From contig CAJNDS010002228.1 in assembly GCA_905221605.1 (NCBI GenBank), positions 188,001 through 248,000 of the forward strand: a stretch of DNA of 60,000 nucleotides. The letters run 5' to 3'. Shown piece by piece: positions 35,801-45,335 of the stretch (its first letter is position 1; every line of letters begins with the position of its first letter). The notes beneath the pieces were generated by a model. The model had not been told where the DNA came from and made no database searches. It worked only from the letters and a program-made list of their open reading frames with translations. The stretch comes from Symbiodinium natans (Eukaryota; Sar; Dinophyceae; Suessiales; Symbiodiniaceae). The translations under genes were made by a program, and so were the position numbers.

Positions 35801-38228
35801 CTTGTTCATAGCTTCGGTTGTGGGAATCTTTGCAGAGCTTGCGGGGCCCCCCAATGCAGAAGCAGATTTCGCTTTTTGGAAGATCATCCGCCCCGGCTTC
35901 GGGATTTGCATGTGCATCTTGGTAGCCCTTAGTGGTGCCCTTTCGCCCTTTCTGTTGTTTCTAGGTTCCCTTATAAAGTCACCAGACCGAAAAAAGGGAA
36001 CCCTATACCCGACCTCTGCCCTCTACCCTAGCCCCTAAACAGCCTAAACCCTAAACCCTATATTTAACACGGTCACTGGGCTACCGAGGCATCTGGGGAG
36101 CCTTCTTCTGCATTTTCTGGCGTCGGCGCGCCGCCCAGCTGGCGGTCAGCTGGGCGAACGGCTGGATTGAAGAAGGCGATGACCTGAGAAGTTCCAGCGC
36201 GACACTGGGCGGGCCCTTGGGATATTCTTTAATTGCTTTAAGTACTGTAAGTACTGGCTTTAAGAGATTTTAAGAGGGCAGTATTCAAGGAGCCTTTGGG
36301 ACATGTTCCTCACAGGGTTTCAATGGCCAACCTAGGATACAAGGCCTGGCACAGGTGCGGCCTGAGTTTGCCAGCCGATGGCGGCAGAACTTCGACAAGG
36401 CGAATCTGGCGAAGCAGGAAGCTGGGTGAGGACATTATAGGGTTTAGGGTTTAGGGTTCTTGGGTTTAGGAGTACTTTATTTGGATCAATTTGGACTCTA
36501 TGTCGGAGGGTTTTAGAAGGGGCCAGCCTAGGAAGAGACTCTGAACGCCTTGCGAACTGTGCTGCGAGCTCCGAGCTCGTCTGCCCACTTCAGCAACCGG
36601 GCTCTACGTCACGACATCGCACACTTTGACGAGACGTGCTACCAAGGCAAGTTTGCACAGCTGTGGCGCTCCCTGTTTGCATACACAGCGAGTGGCTTTT
36701 TCATAGTGCTTGCTTGCGGCGCGACGTATGGCACTTTGGCCGCCAACTATGTCTTGGGGATCAGCAACTCAACGCTTGGGTACATGGTCATGGGGTTCAC
36801 GACGAGCGTGTTTGTTCCACTGCTGAACACACTGCACCACGCGGTTGTGCTCTTTACCAACGAGTATCAGCTCTTCCGGCAGGACAGCGACAAGGAACGC
36901 GACCTGTTTGACAGGCTTTTCGTGTTTGCCCTGTTCAACACGTACAACAGCTTGCTGTGGATCGCGTTTGCTGAGCGCAACATGGAGCAGCTGAGAGTCC
37001 AGGTCATGTTTATCATGGTGTTCTCGCGCGCGATTGTGAACAACATGCTCGAGTTTTACTGGCTCCTCTGGATGAAGCAGATTCGCGAAGCCGCCGCAGA
37101 CATGCATCCGCGCGACGCAGAGAAGACCATCTGGCGGCGAATGCTGGTAGTGCTGACCGGCGACTTTCATGACGAAGTAACGGATACTGCTCGAAGCCAC
37201 GGGCCTGAAAGTTGGATGGTGGACCAGCTCGCCGATCAGCTAACGCGGGACAAGTCCTTTGAGCAGGTGAAAGAGACCATCGAGCTTGTCATTCAATATG
37301 GGCTCGTCATGATGTTCACTCTCGCATTTCCCTTAACGCCTCTGATTGCTTTGATCGACTGCAACATTGAGAAGCGCCTGGATGCTTTCAAAATTGTCAG
37401 GCTTCAGCGTTCTCCGGAACCTCGGATGGTCGTGGGCCTCGGGCAGCCATTCCGGGCTTTTGTTTTTGTCACTGCCTTGGGGCTGTTGGTCTCCGGCCTC
37501 ATGCTGTACTTCACCGAATATGCCGGAGAGCAGTGCACCAAGTGCACTATGTTTGGCAACTGCGGTAGTTGTGGTGGAACGGGAGTGGACTTGATTCTGC
37601 CAAACGTGAGCGTGGAGCTGCGACTGTTCCTGCTTTCGGCCGGAGAGCACGTGCTTCTCATTTTAATGTTCATGTTCTTCTCCTTCAGCCCTGTCAGCAC
37701 CAATGTGCTGCAGGAGCAGTATAGACAGAAACTCTTCGAGAATCGCCTGCAGCTTGAGGCTTCATCTGAAGGACAGCTGTCCCAATCAACGCTGCCAAGA
37801 CGGTCCCGCAAAGAGACGCAGGACACCTCCATCAGCATGGATCACATGTAGTCGCGGAGCGAGTGCTTCGCAGCTGTAAATGACTTCCCGCCTTGCCGCT
37901 CGAACGAACGAAGAATTCGGCATGCGACAGGCGCGCCGGGAGCTTGCGCCAGCACATGAAGAGGTTTGGCTCGCGATGTCCGTCGAACTGTACTGTAGCA
38001 CAGTAGAAGAGGCACGCCGCTGTAGAGCCAATCCTCTGATCTTTGCTGCGCAGCTCCTCTCACCAGCCTTCGGACATCCCCGGGCAAATTATGTTCCGAG
38101 ATTTCGGGGTCGGGTCTCCGCTTAGTTTTGACAAGTTTTGACTGGCAAGGCTCGTCATCAACGCTATACCCGACGAAACCCTAAAGCGGTTCCAAGAAGA
38201 CATATACAAAATATATACATTAAATGGA

Positions 38229-38280
<52 letters not shown>

Positions 38281-38367
38281 TACACACATGTTTCTTTATA
38301 CATACATATATGTACACACGTTATATATATATAATATTAATATACTAATATACTAATAAATAAATAA

Positions 38368-38411
<44 letters not shown>

Positions 38412-39335
38412 ATTATTATTATGACACGCATTCTCCGCCTGCAGGTCCACCCTTCTTTGCAGAACCAGGACTTCAAGGAGCTAAGGGATGGTGTTGGGCT
38501 CAGACATCCCTCGAGGTTTCTCCATCTTTTGGGGGTTTAGGGTTTAGGGTTTAGGGTTTAGGGTTTAGGGTTTAGGGTTTAGGGTTTAGTGGTAGTATTT
38601 ACTAGTATTCGTATGATGTGTTGTTATTGTTCTGAGTCGTAGTACTATTCTATTTTGTTACTTTTAGTATTCTGAGTATTATTGTTCCATATAAGTCTAC
38701 ATCTATTCTTCTGGCAGTTATATAAATGAATAGAGAAATATACATATAGCAGGCTGGCAAGCTTCGGGTTTGTACATGGTTTAAGGCCACTGTGGCATGA
38801 ATACTTGTTTTCAGGAATGCATACAAGCAGAAGCCTATGGATAGGTGGAAGTGTTTTGATCCAGGGGCAGTCAGAAGCACAGCAAGAGGTGTGTTCGTGT
38901 GTGTGTGTGTGTGTGCGTGTGCGTGCGTGTGTGTCTGTGTGCAAGAGGAGAGAGAGTGAGTGAGTGAGCGAGTGAGTGCGAGACAAAGAGAGAGAGCGCG
39001 CGAGAGACACAGAGAGAGAGACTGTGTGTGCGCGTGTATGCGGGGCTTCTTCCAGGTGATCCTTTGTTCATGACCTTTGACGGCGAGGTTCACAAGTTTG
39101 ACCGAAAGGAGTACAAGGCCGTCACTTAGAAGAGCTCTGCCATCGCACTTGTGGGAGTTCTGAGTACTGAGTGGAGGTTTCCCTGCATGCTTGATGCTGG
39201 CAGTCTACACCTGAGGTGCCAGACAAGTACAGCTCGGTGTTTGCACTCTTCGTGAACGAAGCTGCGTACTACGAGAAGAAGGCTGTGGATGCGAGATCCG
39301 CTCATGAAACCTCCATGTGCAGGACATTGCAGTAG
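26844..39335 (+). CDS. Aspartoacylase / succinylglutamate desuccinylase family enzyme (14 exons, complete)
   Basis: Zinc carboxypeptidase-like amidohydrolase expected to release acetate or a related acyl group from an N-acyl amino acid. Exons: 26844-26959 (GGTHGNE zinc site), 27228-27267, 27596-27639, 27933-28005, 28356-28400 (ALGPKSSDTPRC), 28532-28619 (DFIVDLHNTTAATG, third zinc ligand His), 28743-28784, 29068-29171 (CPSVGRSGLTFE), 29541-29593 (VGPCPWGCL; the Glu ending exon 8 is the general base), 30253-30328, 30783-30860 (MPVYRAIGVSMDYPR), 38445-38490 (VHPSLQNQDFKEL), 39056-39120 (GDPLFMTFDG) and 39216-39335 (VNEAAYYEKK, stop). They sum to 990 nt = 329 aa, close to the family's roughly 310-330. 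Donors: 8 GC, 2 GA, 3 GT. The family DLNR motif reads DLQD here. Intron 11 (7.6 kb) holds two other genes. Exon edges 2-4 are the least certain. Confidence 0.88.
27835..27925 (+). repeat. CCCTAAA/CCCTAAT array
   Basis: Telomere-like units upstream of aspartoacylase exon 4. The same intron starts with TTTAGGG variants (27663-27727). Confidence 0.88.
29365..29520 (+). repeat. CCCTAAA array
   Basis: About 17 CCCTAAA units then CCCTAAG/CCCCAAG variants before aspartoacylase exon 9. The next intron starts with TTTAGGG at 29653-29705. Confidence 0.93.
29704..29797. mobile_element. 94-bp terminal-inverted-repeat element
   Basis: The left end GGTACCTTAACCAATTATAA pairs with the right end TTATCATTGGTTAATAGGTACC (one or two mismatches and a short indel). 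The interior has no coding capacity. Lies in aspartoacylase intron 9. Confidence 0.7.
31628..34386 (+). CDS. Ala-rich protein of unknown function (four exons)
   Basis: Exons 31628-33204, 33349-33487, 33658-33717 and 33883-34386 join in frame to 759 aa. ATG at 31628 opens a low-complexity Ala/Glu/Asp-rich region (about residues 1-130), then a basic patch KRKTTVKKKKVFHK, a Ser-rich linker, and a folded region from about residue 255 (DWERVVAQRLEREWRR, WLFWDCFDEIFTP). I recognise no family. Introns 1 and 3 are introner-like. The last exon reads through a perfect GAG|GTGAGC donor at 34036. If that donor is used, exon 4 joins the anoctamin exon at 34893 in frame, giving a 1511-aa fusion; if not, the protein ends at 34386 with an acidic tail (DREMDMTLDLSRWEDEG). 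The gene lies inside aspartoacylase intron 11, same strand. A small upstream frame starts at 31604. Confidence 0.62.
33205..33348 (+). mobile_element. Introner-like intron (copy 1)
   Basis: The intron starts GTAGCCCAGTGGTATCCTT and contains AAAAAAGGGTGCCC near its end. A reverse copy of the start, CTGGGCTACC, lies just beyond the acceptor at 33360-33369. A TTTAGGG block (33245-33314) sits inside. Shares ends with the introns at 33718 and 35965. Confidence 0.6.
33718..33882 (+). mobile_element. Introner-like intron (copy 2)
   Basis: Carries GGTAGCCCAGTGGTACCCTT near the 5' end and AAAAAAAGGGTACCCTT with GGTTCCCTTATAA toward the 3' end. Exon and intron junctions both read GTTGC (33718 and 33883), a 5-bp direct repeat as expected from an inserted intron. 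Confidence 0.65.
34893..37851 (+). CDS. Anoctamin / TMEM16 family membrane protein (four exons)
   Basis: Predicted Ca2+-activated lipid scramblase or anion channel. Exons 34893-35964, 36089-36198, 36316-36420 and 36532-37851 sum to 2607 nt = 868 aa plus stop, the family's usual size; phases agree. The first in-frame ATG is 34968. Visible: cytosolic N-domain ending RYFIPL, a FG.K..YFEFLE TM1 entry, then GIWGAFFCIFWRRRAAQLA across the exon 1-2 joint, RPEF in exon 3, and about eight hydrophobic segments in exons 1-4. Ca2+-site residues of TM6-8 are kept: NNMLE, ETIELVIQ and IEKRLD. A Cys-rich loop (CTKC..FGNCGSC) precedes the last TM. Intron 1 is introner-like; donors are GT, GC, GC. The exon may be spliced to the gene upstream (GAG|GTGAGC at 34036). 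Nested in aspartoacylase intron 11. Confidence 0.88.
35965..36088 (+). mobile_element. Introner-like intron (copy 3) in the anoctamin gene
   Basis: Begins GTTCCCTTATAAAG, contains the inverted AAAAAAGGGAACCC 35 bases later, and ends with CACTGGGCTACC, the reverse complement of the GGTAGCCCAGTG seen at the start of the introns at 33205 and 33718. Confidence 0.6.
37852..38444. other. 3' flank of the anoctamin gene and end of aspartoacylase intron 11
   Basis: Contains unique sequence to about 38200, a (CTAT)n microsatellite (38229-38281), and (TA)n/(TTA)n at 38340-38422 just before the exon acceptor at 38444. No gene recognised. Confidence 0.6.
38536..38588 (+). repeat. TTTAGGG array in aspartoacylase intron 12
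   Basis: Seven to eight TTTAGGG units about 45 bases after exon 12. A GT-rich/GAGA tract (38898-39025) fills the 3' part of the same intron. Confidence 0.92.
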
Positions 39336-40454
39336 CAATTGCTGTGGGTTTGCAGATGGACGCCGTATCTTCCCCATCCTTCGCAACCGTCTGCCAACCA
39401 ATCTCGACATCAAGCAGCGAACAAAGGAACACCAAACTGATCCCTAAACCCACCCCGCAAGTGCCTTGCCAGATCGCACTGATGCTGGTGAGCCGAGCAG
39501 AGGTCTCCTTCTCCAAGTTGGTGTGAGTTTGCCGGACTGGTTTAGGAACGTGAGCTGAGTCGCTGTCAATCGCCCAGGTTTTTTGTATTTGTGCTGTGAC
39601 TCTGGAGGGGGAACCAAGCTTATCCTCATTAATCGGCCACTGCCCGACCGCAGCCCCCGTGGTTTGCAAGGGTTCCCCTTGTTGAGTTGGGTTGGTCGCT
39701 TCTCGTTGTCGGGCCGAACGCGTAAGGGCTTGAGGGCTCAAGGTTTCAGAGGGTTGTTGGGTACGAGGGCTTTGGGGATGAAAGTAGCTTTCGGAATATG
39801 AAAGGAGGAGCCTCTGCAGTGCTTTGAAGCTCCAGGTCCGGAGTGTCCGGAGTGTTCGGAGTGTTATTGTTTTAGCTTATGGCAGGATCAAGTGTACATA
39901 TAGTCGTCACCCATGTTGGTGTGACGGACTCCATGAGACCTATGCCTGCCACCGCAAAGACAGCTGTGGCCAGGCTTGACAGTTGAGGTTTAGGGTTTAG
40001 GGTTTAGGGCTTACGGTCTTGGATCCGATTCCCAGGGTGCAGTGAGGCTTCTGGGCGGGAACGTTGGTGTCTCTCATGATGCGGTCTCAGCCCTACACCC
40101 TAAACTCCTCAAGCTATGCACCTAAAAATCCCCAAACCCCTAAGCCCTAAGCCCTGAAAGCCTTAAACCGCTTTGGCTGCGGTTCTCTATAAGCTCTCCC
40201 TAAATCGCAGTCCTTGTTTGTGGAGTAGCCGGGAATCCATACGACCCGCCTTCTGCCCAAAGTCTTTCAGTGAGGGTTGTTCCGAATTAGTCTTTCTGGG
40301 GTCATCTACGAGAGGTTCCCTTCAAGCACTACTTGCCAAGCGGGACCCATCATTCGGAGCGGCTTCCCACCTGTCCTGAAACTTGGACATGTGCTGCTAT
40401 GTGGCATGCACGTCAGTGAACTGATAGCTGCAACCCCTCGAAATCCCTTTGCAG
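39336..40454. other. Downstream flank of the aspartoacylase gene
   Basis: No recognised gene. Short degenerate telomere-like blocks at 39990-40010 and 40090-40165. Confidence 0.45.
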
Positions 40455-40678
40455 GCGCCCGCTTCCCAAACGATCCAAGCTCAACGGGTCTGCGGAAAGG
40501 ATCCTGGAAGTTTCGTTACCGAATGGGGTCGTGCTGAATTCGAGATTCACGAAGGGAGGCTCTTTCTCTTGGTTTTTTTTTCTCAGAGTCGTTGCGGCGG
40601 AGATAAGAAGTGGGGAGACAGAGGCTGCCCTACAGGAACCTGTGATGTCCGAGGCGAGTTCTGATTCACCGGATGTTT
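40455..40678 (+). CDS. Possible exon of an unrecognised gene
   Basis: After TTTGCAG the frame beginning RPLPKRSKLNGSAERILEVS stays open through VVLNSRFTKGG and, past a T-rich stretch, EIRSGETEAALQEPVM. The middle (Phe-rich) may be a tiny retained intron. No family recognised; could be chance. Confidence 0.25.
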
Positions 40679-41518
40679 TGACCTGTGTGTGGAATGTAGT
40701 CATGATCTATAGCCTAAGCCCCTTAGAATTTATTCTTCTTTGTATTTCTATAAAGCGCAAGGGCATAGTAACAATCAGGTTTTTTTGCAGGTTCCAAGGG
40801 CAGTATAGGAATGTAGTCAGGATTTCGTATATATGTAGTAGAGAAGCTGTATACTCTATACAGCAGAAGAATAAGCAGCAAAGGCAACTTCCATGCCCGC
40901 CACTTCGCTACAATTCAATCCAGGGAGCCCGAACTTTACACTCCACCCCCGCCCGTTTTTTTTTTGGCAGGTCTTGGCTTGCAGGCACAGGCTGAGACCC
41001 GGAGATTTGAAGTGAGGCTCTGCGGTCTATGAAGGGTTTATGGCAGCACGCCAGAGGGAGCCTCGTAGTGATGGGTTATAATATGTGTCATGCATGAACA
41101 ACTCACATGCTATCAAAGTATAGTACTAGAGTTACTAGAGTTACGTGGGAGTATGCTCACATGTGGCGGAGTTTAGGGTCAGAGTTTAGGGTGAGGGTTC
41201 AAGATTCGGTGCTGCCATGGCGGACGAAACAGGTGACCAAGAAGTACGTGTTCTGAAGGCGAGGAGTGTAATCTCGTTGAGAGGTTTTGGACTAACATTC
41301 CGGGACCGGAGGCAGCTTGCCAGCTTATGCCAAACAGCAATCATCTTCAGAGGTTCTGAATCGGCAAGCTTAAACCTGTCAGCTTTCATGCATGAGCCAG
41401 GTGGAGTTCTCGGACGCGCTGCTGATCACGCTCGCAGCGATACTGATATTTCGCTCGCTGAGACGTGCTTGGATGTCGCGACCGTCATTAAAGGACAGTT
41501 GCCTCTTTTGCGTGGAAC

Positions 41519-41590
41519 AGTTTAGGGTTTAGGGTTTAGGGTTTAGGGTTTAGGGTTTAGGGTTTAGGGTTTAGGGTTTAGGGTTTAGGG
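41519..41590 (+). repeat. TTTAGGG array
   Basis: Ten perfect TTTAGGG units. Confidence 0.95.
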
Positions 41591-41952
41591 GTGTAAACAG
41601 CTTGGAGCGGATTGTACCTTGCGGTAGATAGTCTGGGCAAGCCATATGCAAGCCATGCAGGAGGAGTAAGGCTCGCTCCAAGATTCCTGCCGAAAGGGCG
41701 ACCACACGGGCAGCCATTGCAGTTGGCCACGGAAAGGATGGACTCAGTCGAGGATGCATCGGGCAACTCTTCAACACGCTGGAGCACTAAAGCTGTTCTG
41801 CATTGGCCTGGGCACACGTACTGCTGTGGGGCTGCAGTGCAGCTATGCGTTCTCCCACAAGGGTGCTCCTCAGTTATTTTCTTCGTGGTTCCCCTGAAAT
41901 TTTGTGTCTGGTTTTGGGGGATTCTGGAGGGGCTCTTTTTGGTCTCTCCAAG

Positions 41953-42089
41953 AGAGCTCCCGTGGTGGCGCGTTGGATGATAGAACCGCCAAGGAGCTCT
42001 ATGAGGTCCCGAGCCCGGTGGGAGCCCTGAGCACTTTGCCTAAGGCTTCGTTGCAGGAGGCCTTTGGCCTTTCCGCGCATCTCACCTGA
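41953..42089 (+). CDS. Possible terminal exon of an unrecognised gene
   Basis: Behind TCCAAG the frame reads SSRGGALDDRTAKELYEV, then PSPVGALSTLPKASLQEAFG, ending in a TGA at 42087. Codon use is balanced and the composition is protein-like, but no upstream exon with matching phase was found. Confidence 0.3.
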
Positions 42090-42280
42090 AGCATCCTGAA
42101 ACCTGTGAGGCTGTGGCTGAAGCATCGGAAAAGAGAGGTGCAGAACACGCCGTCGAGCCGACTGGTAGACCTTGGAGATGCTGCAGCACTGAGATTGTCC
42201 TGGACTTGCAAAATCATGCTGGCACCGTTCCTTGCAGTTCACGGCCTCTAGATGATTGAAGCCAAAAAGACTATTTCCAA

Positions 42281-42293
42281 CATTTTGCTCAAG
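42281..42293 (+). promoter_or_regulatory. Possible relict dinoflagellate spliced-leader 3' end
   Basis: CATTTTGCTCAAG matches the last 14 bases of the dinoflagellate spliced leader (CATTTTGGCTCAAG) apart from one missing G. It lies 52 bases upstream of the first ATG of an intronless gene. Such relics mark mRNA-derived (retroposed) gene copies. Confidence 0.5.
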
Positions 42294-42345
42294 GCTGCGT
42301 AACCGTCGAAGTTACACAGCCAAGCATCCCACCGTATCGATCCGT

Positions 42346-43725
42346 ATGGGGGGTGTTTTACCTAGGCACTTCTATGGCCATGACGCCACAGAAGGAGAGC
42401 AAGTCGATTCCAGCATGGCCCACCAAGAAGCCAACAGCGAGGCCACACATCATCAGAAGGTGAACGAGAGCCTCATCCACGAAGAGGGGGGGGATAACTC
42501 CAGTGCGGCCCCTTTCGACAAGCCTCTCGTGCCCGAAGGAACCGCCAACGAGGAAAGTGGGGCTGCTTGGGGGATCTGCCCAGGGCGCCATGCAGCCATA
42601 AAGAGGGAAGTCTTGTGCGTCTTGTTGATGATTGTCCAGGCAATCTTTGATCCGAGTTGGCAGGTGATGCCCTTTGGCAGTTCAGTGTCAGGCTTCGGAA
42701 CCGACTGCTCCGACCTAGATGTGTCATGCCAGGATTCGCGGATCGCACTTCCGGACAAGGTGCAGATGTTGGACACTCTCGAGAAGTTGTGGCAACACCT
42801 CCAAGATGATCCCGTTCCGGGTGTTGAGCTCGTTCAGTTCGTCACGAAGGCCGCCTGCCCCATCATCAAGCTCCGCTACAAAGGCCTCCCTGTGGACATC
42901 AGCAACAACCCTCTCCCGCTGCAGAACACAAGGCTCCTGGCTGCTTATGCAGGCTTGGACGATCGGGTGCGTGACCTGGGGCGTTTGGTGAAGATGATGG
43001 GCCGGAGCATGCGCTTGCAAGGCGCGCACCACAACTACTTGAGTTCCTACGCTTGGATCCTCATGGTCTTGTTCTACCTGCAGCGCGCACATGGCATGCC
43101 AGTGCTTTGCGTGGACGACGTCGTGCACGAGGAGGGCAAGGCCGGAAAATTGGCCGTGGAGTCTGCTCGCCGAGAATGGGACTGGTGGATTAAGAGTACA
43201 GTAACCGTCCCTGACCTGCTCCAGGGCTTCTTTCACTTCTACTCCCAGGTGTTCAGGTACGGCCGGGATGTGGTCGCCATCGGGGGTTTCAAGGACATCG
43301 GGAGGTTGACTCGGGATGGCATGCACCTCGACATCCAGGATCCGATCCAACTCGAGCGCAACCTTGCCGAGCCCTTGCGGGCCATGGGCGCAAGACCTCA
43401 CCGCCGACTGGTAGATGGGTGTCGCTACGCCGCCGAGAAGCTTCCCTCGCAAGATCCGGCAACTGTGGCGGAAGACATCCGGTCGGGGATCCGTCTGTTC
43501 TTAGGCATCCTCCCAGATCCTTTGAAGGACTTGGTCCTTTCTTATTCTCCGCTGCCGCCGCTGCAGCGTAGGTTGTTGTGCAGGAAAGAGCGAGACTCTG
43601 TGGGAGATGAGCTAAGAGCACACTATGAGTTTCCGGTTCTGGAAAGCGACTGGGCTAGCAGCTGGCCTGAGTGGCAGGGGACCCTGCGTGAGTTGCGATG
43701 CATTTGGGCAATGATCAGGGCATGA
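42346..43725 (+). CDS. Terminal nucleotidyltransferase (Cid1/GLD-2/TUTase-type poly(A) polymerase), intronless
   Basis: Adds A or U residues to RNA 3' ends. From the first ATG (42346) the protein is 459 aa; an open frame continues 30 codons upstream from a TTG, probably 5' UTR. Polymerase-beta signature: FGSSVSGFGTDCSDLDVS with GS at about residue 111 and catalytic D123/D125; third Asp in LPVDISNN (D184). Then NTRLLAAYAGLDDRVRDL and LSSYAWILMVLFYLQ, typical of the central domain, and a PAP-associated domain (LLQGFFHFYSQVF, QDPIQLERN). The N-terminal 80 residues are Glu/His/Ser-rich and probably disordered. A single uninterrupted exon is striking beside neighbours with up to 14 exons and, with the relict leader upstream, suggests a retroposed copy that remained open. 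U versus A specificity cannot be read from the sequence. Confidence 0.9.
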   Translation: MGGVLPRHFYGHDATEGEQVDSSMAHQEANSEATHHQKVNESLIHEEGGDNSSAAPFDKPLVPEGTANEESGAAWGICPGRHAAIKREVLCVLLMIVQAIFDPSWQVMPFGSSVSGFGTDCSDLDVSCQDSRIALPDKVQMLDTLEKLWQHLQDDPVPGVELVQFVTKAACPIIKLRYKGLPVDISNNPLPLQNTRLLAAYAGLDDRVRDLGRLVKMMGRSMRLQGAHHNYLSSYAWILMVLFYLQRAHGMPVLCVDDVVHEEGKAGKLAVESARREWDWWIKSTVTVPDLLQGFFHFYSQVFRYGRDVVAIGGFKDIGRLTRDGMHLDIQDPIQLERNLAEPLRAMGARPHRRLVDGCRYAAEKLPSQDPATVAEDIRSGIRLFLGILPDPLKDLVLSYSPLPPLQRRLLCRKERDSVGDELRAHYEFPVLESDWASSWPEWQGTLRELRCIWAMIRA

Positions 43726-44622
43726 GAGGGCAACAGTAACCGCGAGGAACAGCCCATGTCGAAAACAGCAAAACCCCCTACCATGCACCCTACCAGCAGT
43801 TTAGGGTGAAGGGTGTAGGACGAGTTGGTCCACTTTGTTTTCGACTCATTTTCCTGACTCATCCGCCCTCCCAAGTGTCTGCGTGCCGAAGTCGCCGAAG
43901 CCAGTTGACATTGATGTTACTGTGGTATTCGGGTCCGGGCTATTAGGTTTTCAACAGTTGTGCTGCTGATTCTCAAGATGTTCAGTTCCCTCAGCCGATT
44001 GCTGGAAGGGAGCCTGACCATGGTTTACACTGTCCTTTGGGGTGCGACTTCCAAACTGGGCACAGTTGACTTGCCCAAGCCAGTGCTCAAAATCAGCGCG
44101 CAAGGGCAGCAGTTGACTAATTCGTTCTCAGCTGCTTGCAGCACGAGTGTTTAGTTGGGCCAGCAATTGGCAGCGAGGCTGCCAGAAAGAAACAGCAAGT
44201 CGATGCTTAACCCTGAAGACACTTCTGCTCAAGTTCCGGCGTGCGAGCGTTAACAACAAGTTTTTTCAGCACAGCCTTTCGGATGCTGTATCGGAGGCCA
44301 AGGAGGGTTGTACAGGTGCCCTGTGCTCCACGAGCCGCTAGCCCAAGGCCCAAGGTCTTCAATGGAAAAAAAGAAAAAGTCGTACTGTTTCGGGAAGTTT
44401 TGGGGGTTGCCTGGGAAACTCCATGGAACTCTTGAAGCCGAGGCAGCAGCTTCGGTTCCTCCCACGCTCTCACGGTCTGACCCCGCGGCTTTTGAGGCCC
44501 AGGTTCCGGTAGTTTTCTGAGTCGGCGCGTGGCTTTCGGAGTCGCCGCGCGCTGTTTGAGATGCTCGGCTGCATCGGGGGCTCGAAAGAGATGGACTCTG
44601 CCTCAGGATCTCTTGTTTCTCT
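43726..44622. other. Spacer between nucleotidyltransferase and copia LTR
   Basis: No recognised gene. A 64-codon frame at 43960-44154 has no family features. Telomere-like arrays are absent. Confidence 0.5.
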
Positions 44623-44960
44623 TGGAGGTTATGAGGATTATGAGGCCCAGGTGATGAGGAGGTTACAATGCTGAAGTGACTAGGGGTTGGGGAGAGCCTT
44701 TCACGTATAGTGTGAGGTACATCATCTAGAGGATTGTACATCTCGATGATCCCTAGGAGGTCTCAAGGCCAGCCCAACACCCAATCAATCCCCAATCAAC
44801 ATCCCCGGCAACGGAAGTGCAACCCACAATGATTATCGCACTTCGCTCTCGTCCTCATGTTGCTTGAGCCAAACCCATATGGTTTGGTACACTTCTCGAT
44901 TTGTGCTGGTCGTGCCTGCACACAACTTGGTACACTTCTTGATTTGTGCACCAAATGACA
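44623..44960 (-). repeat. Copia long terminal repeat (left, 3' LTR of copy B)
   Basis: 338 bp, TG...CA ended. Identity with 52568-52905 is complete as read. On the minus strand it begins TGTCATTTGGTGCAC and ends CATAACCTCCA. A GAGGAGGAG purine tract precedes it and the similarity to the middle LTR stops at its outer edge (44619-44623). Within it CACAAATCnAGAAGTGTACC occurs twice, a U3-like direct repeat. Ends are inferred from the tandem alignment and TG/CA rule. Confidence 0.75.
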
Positions 44961-44969
44961 CTCCTCCTC
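44961..44969 (-). other. Candidate polypurine tract of copy B
   Basis: The minus strand reads GAGGAGGAG immediately before the LTR start TGTCAT. This would prime plus-strand DNA synthesis. The identical site of copy A is 52906-52914. Confidence 0.5.
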
Positions 44970-45335
44970 AGTCACTGGTTGGAGTGTGTGCTTCAAGCAG
45001 CTGACTGCCAAAATCGCACAAATCTAAACGCAAAAGTTTCCTGGATACCGCTCATAATGTGAAGCATACGATGATATGGCCAGCCTATGGCTCTTTGCCG
45101 AATGCCCCCGTGATTCGGTCTTTTGGAGTCCCTATGACTCTTTCTTTTTTCGAGGTGCTTAATGTTTCTTTGGCCCATTGGCATCACACGCGGTCCAGGT
45201 CCTAAACTATCTAATTCCTAATCTCGCTGGACTATTCCTTCGGCGAGACTGAGCATGCTAACCCCTGCAAGTATACATCTTCCACCACTGTCCGGGACAG
45301 AAAAGTTGTCTTGCAGCGAAACGGATACTCTCATG

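Noticed and set aside
40531-40995. 154-aa frame MLNSRFTKGG... as a complete gene
   Set aside because: Only its first third looks protein-like; the rest is of random composition, so I list only a possible exon there.
42724-43452. 242-aa minus-strand frame
   Set aside because: It is antisense to the nucleotidyltransferase catalytic domain, whose motifs are unambiguous.
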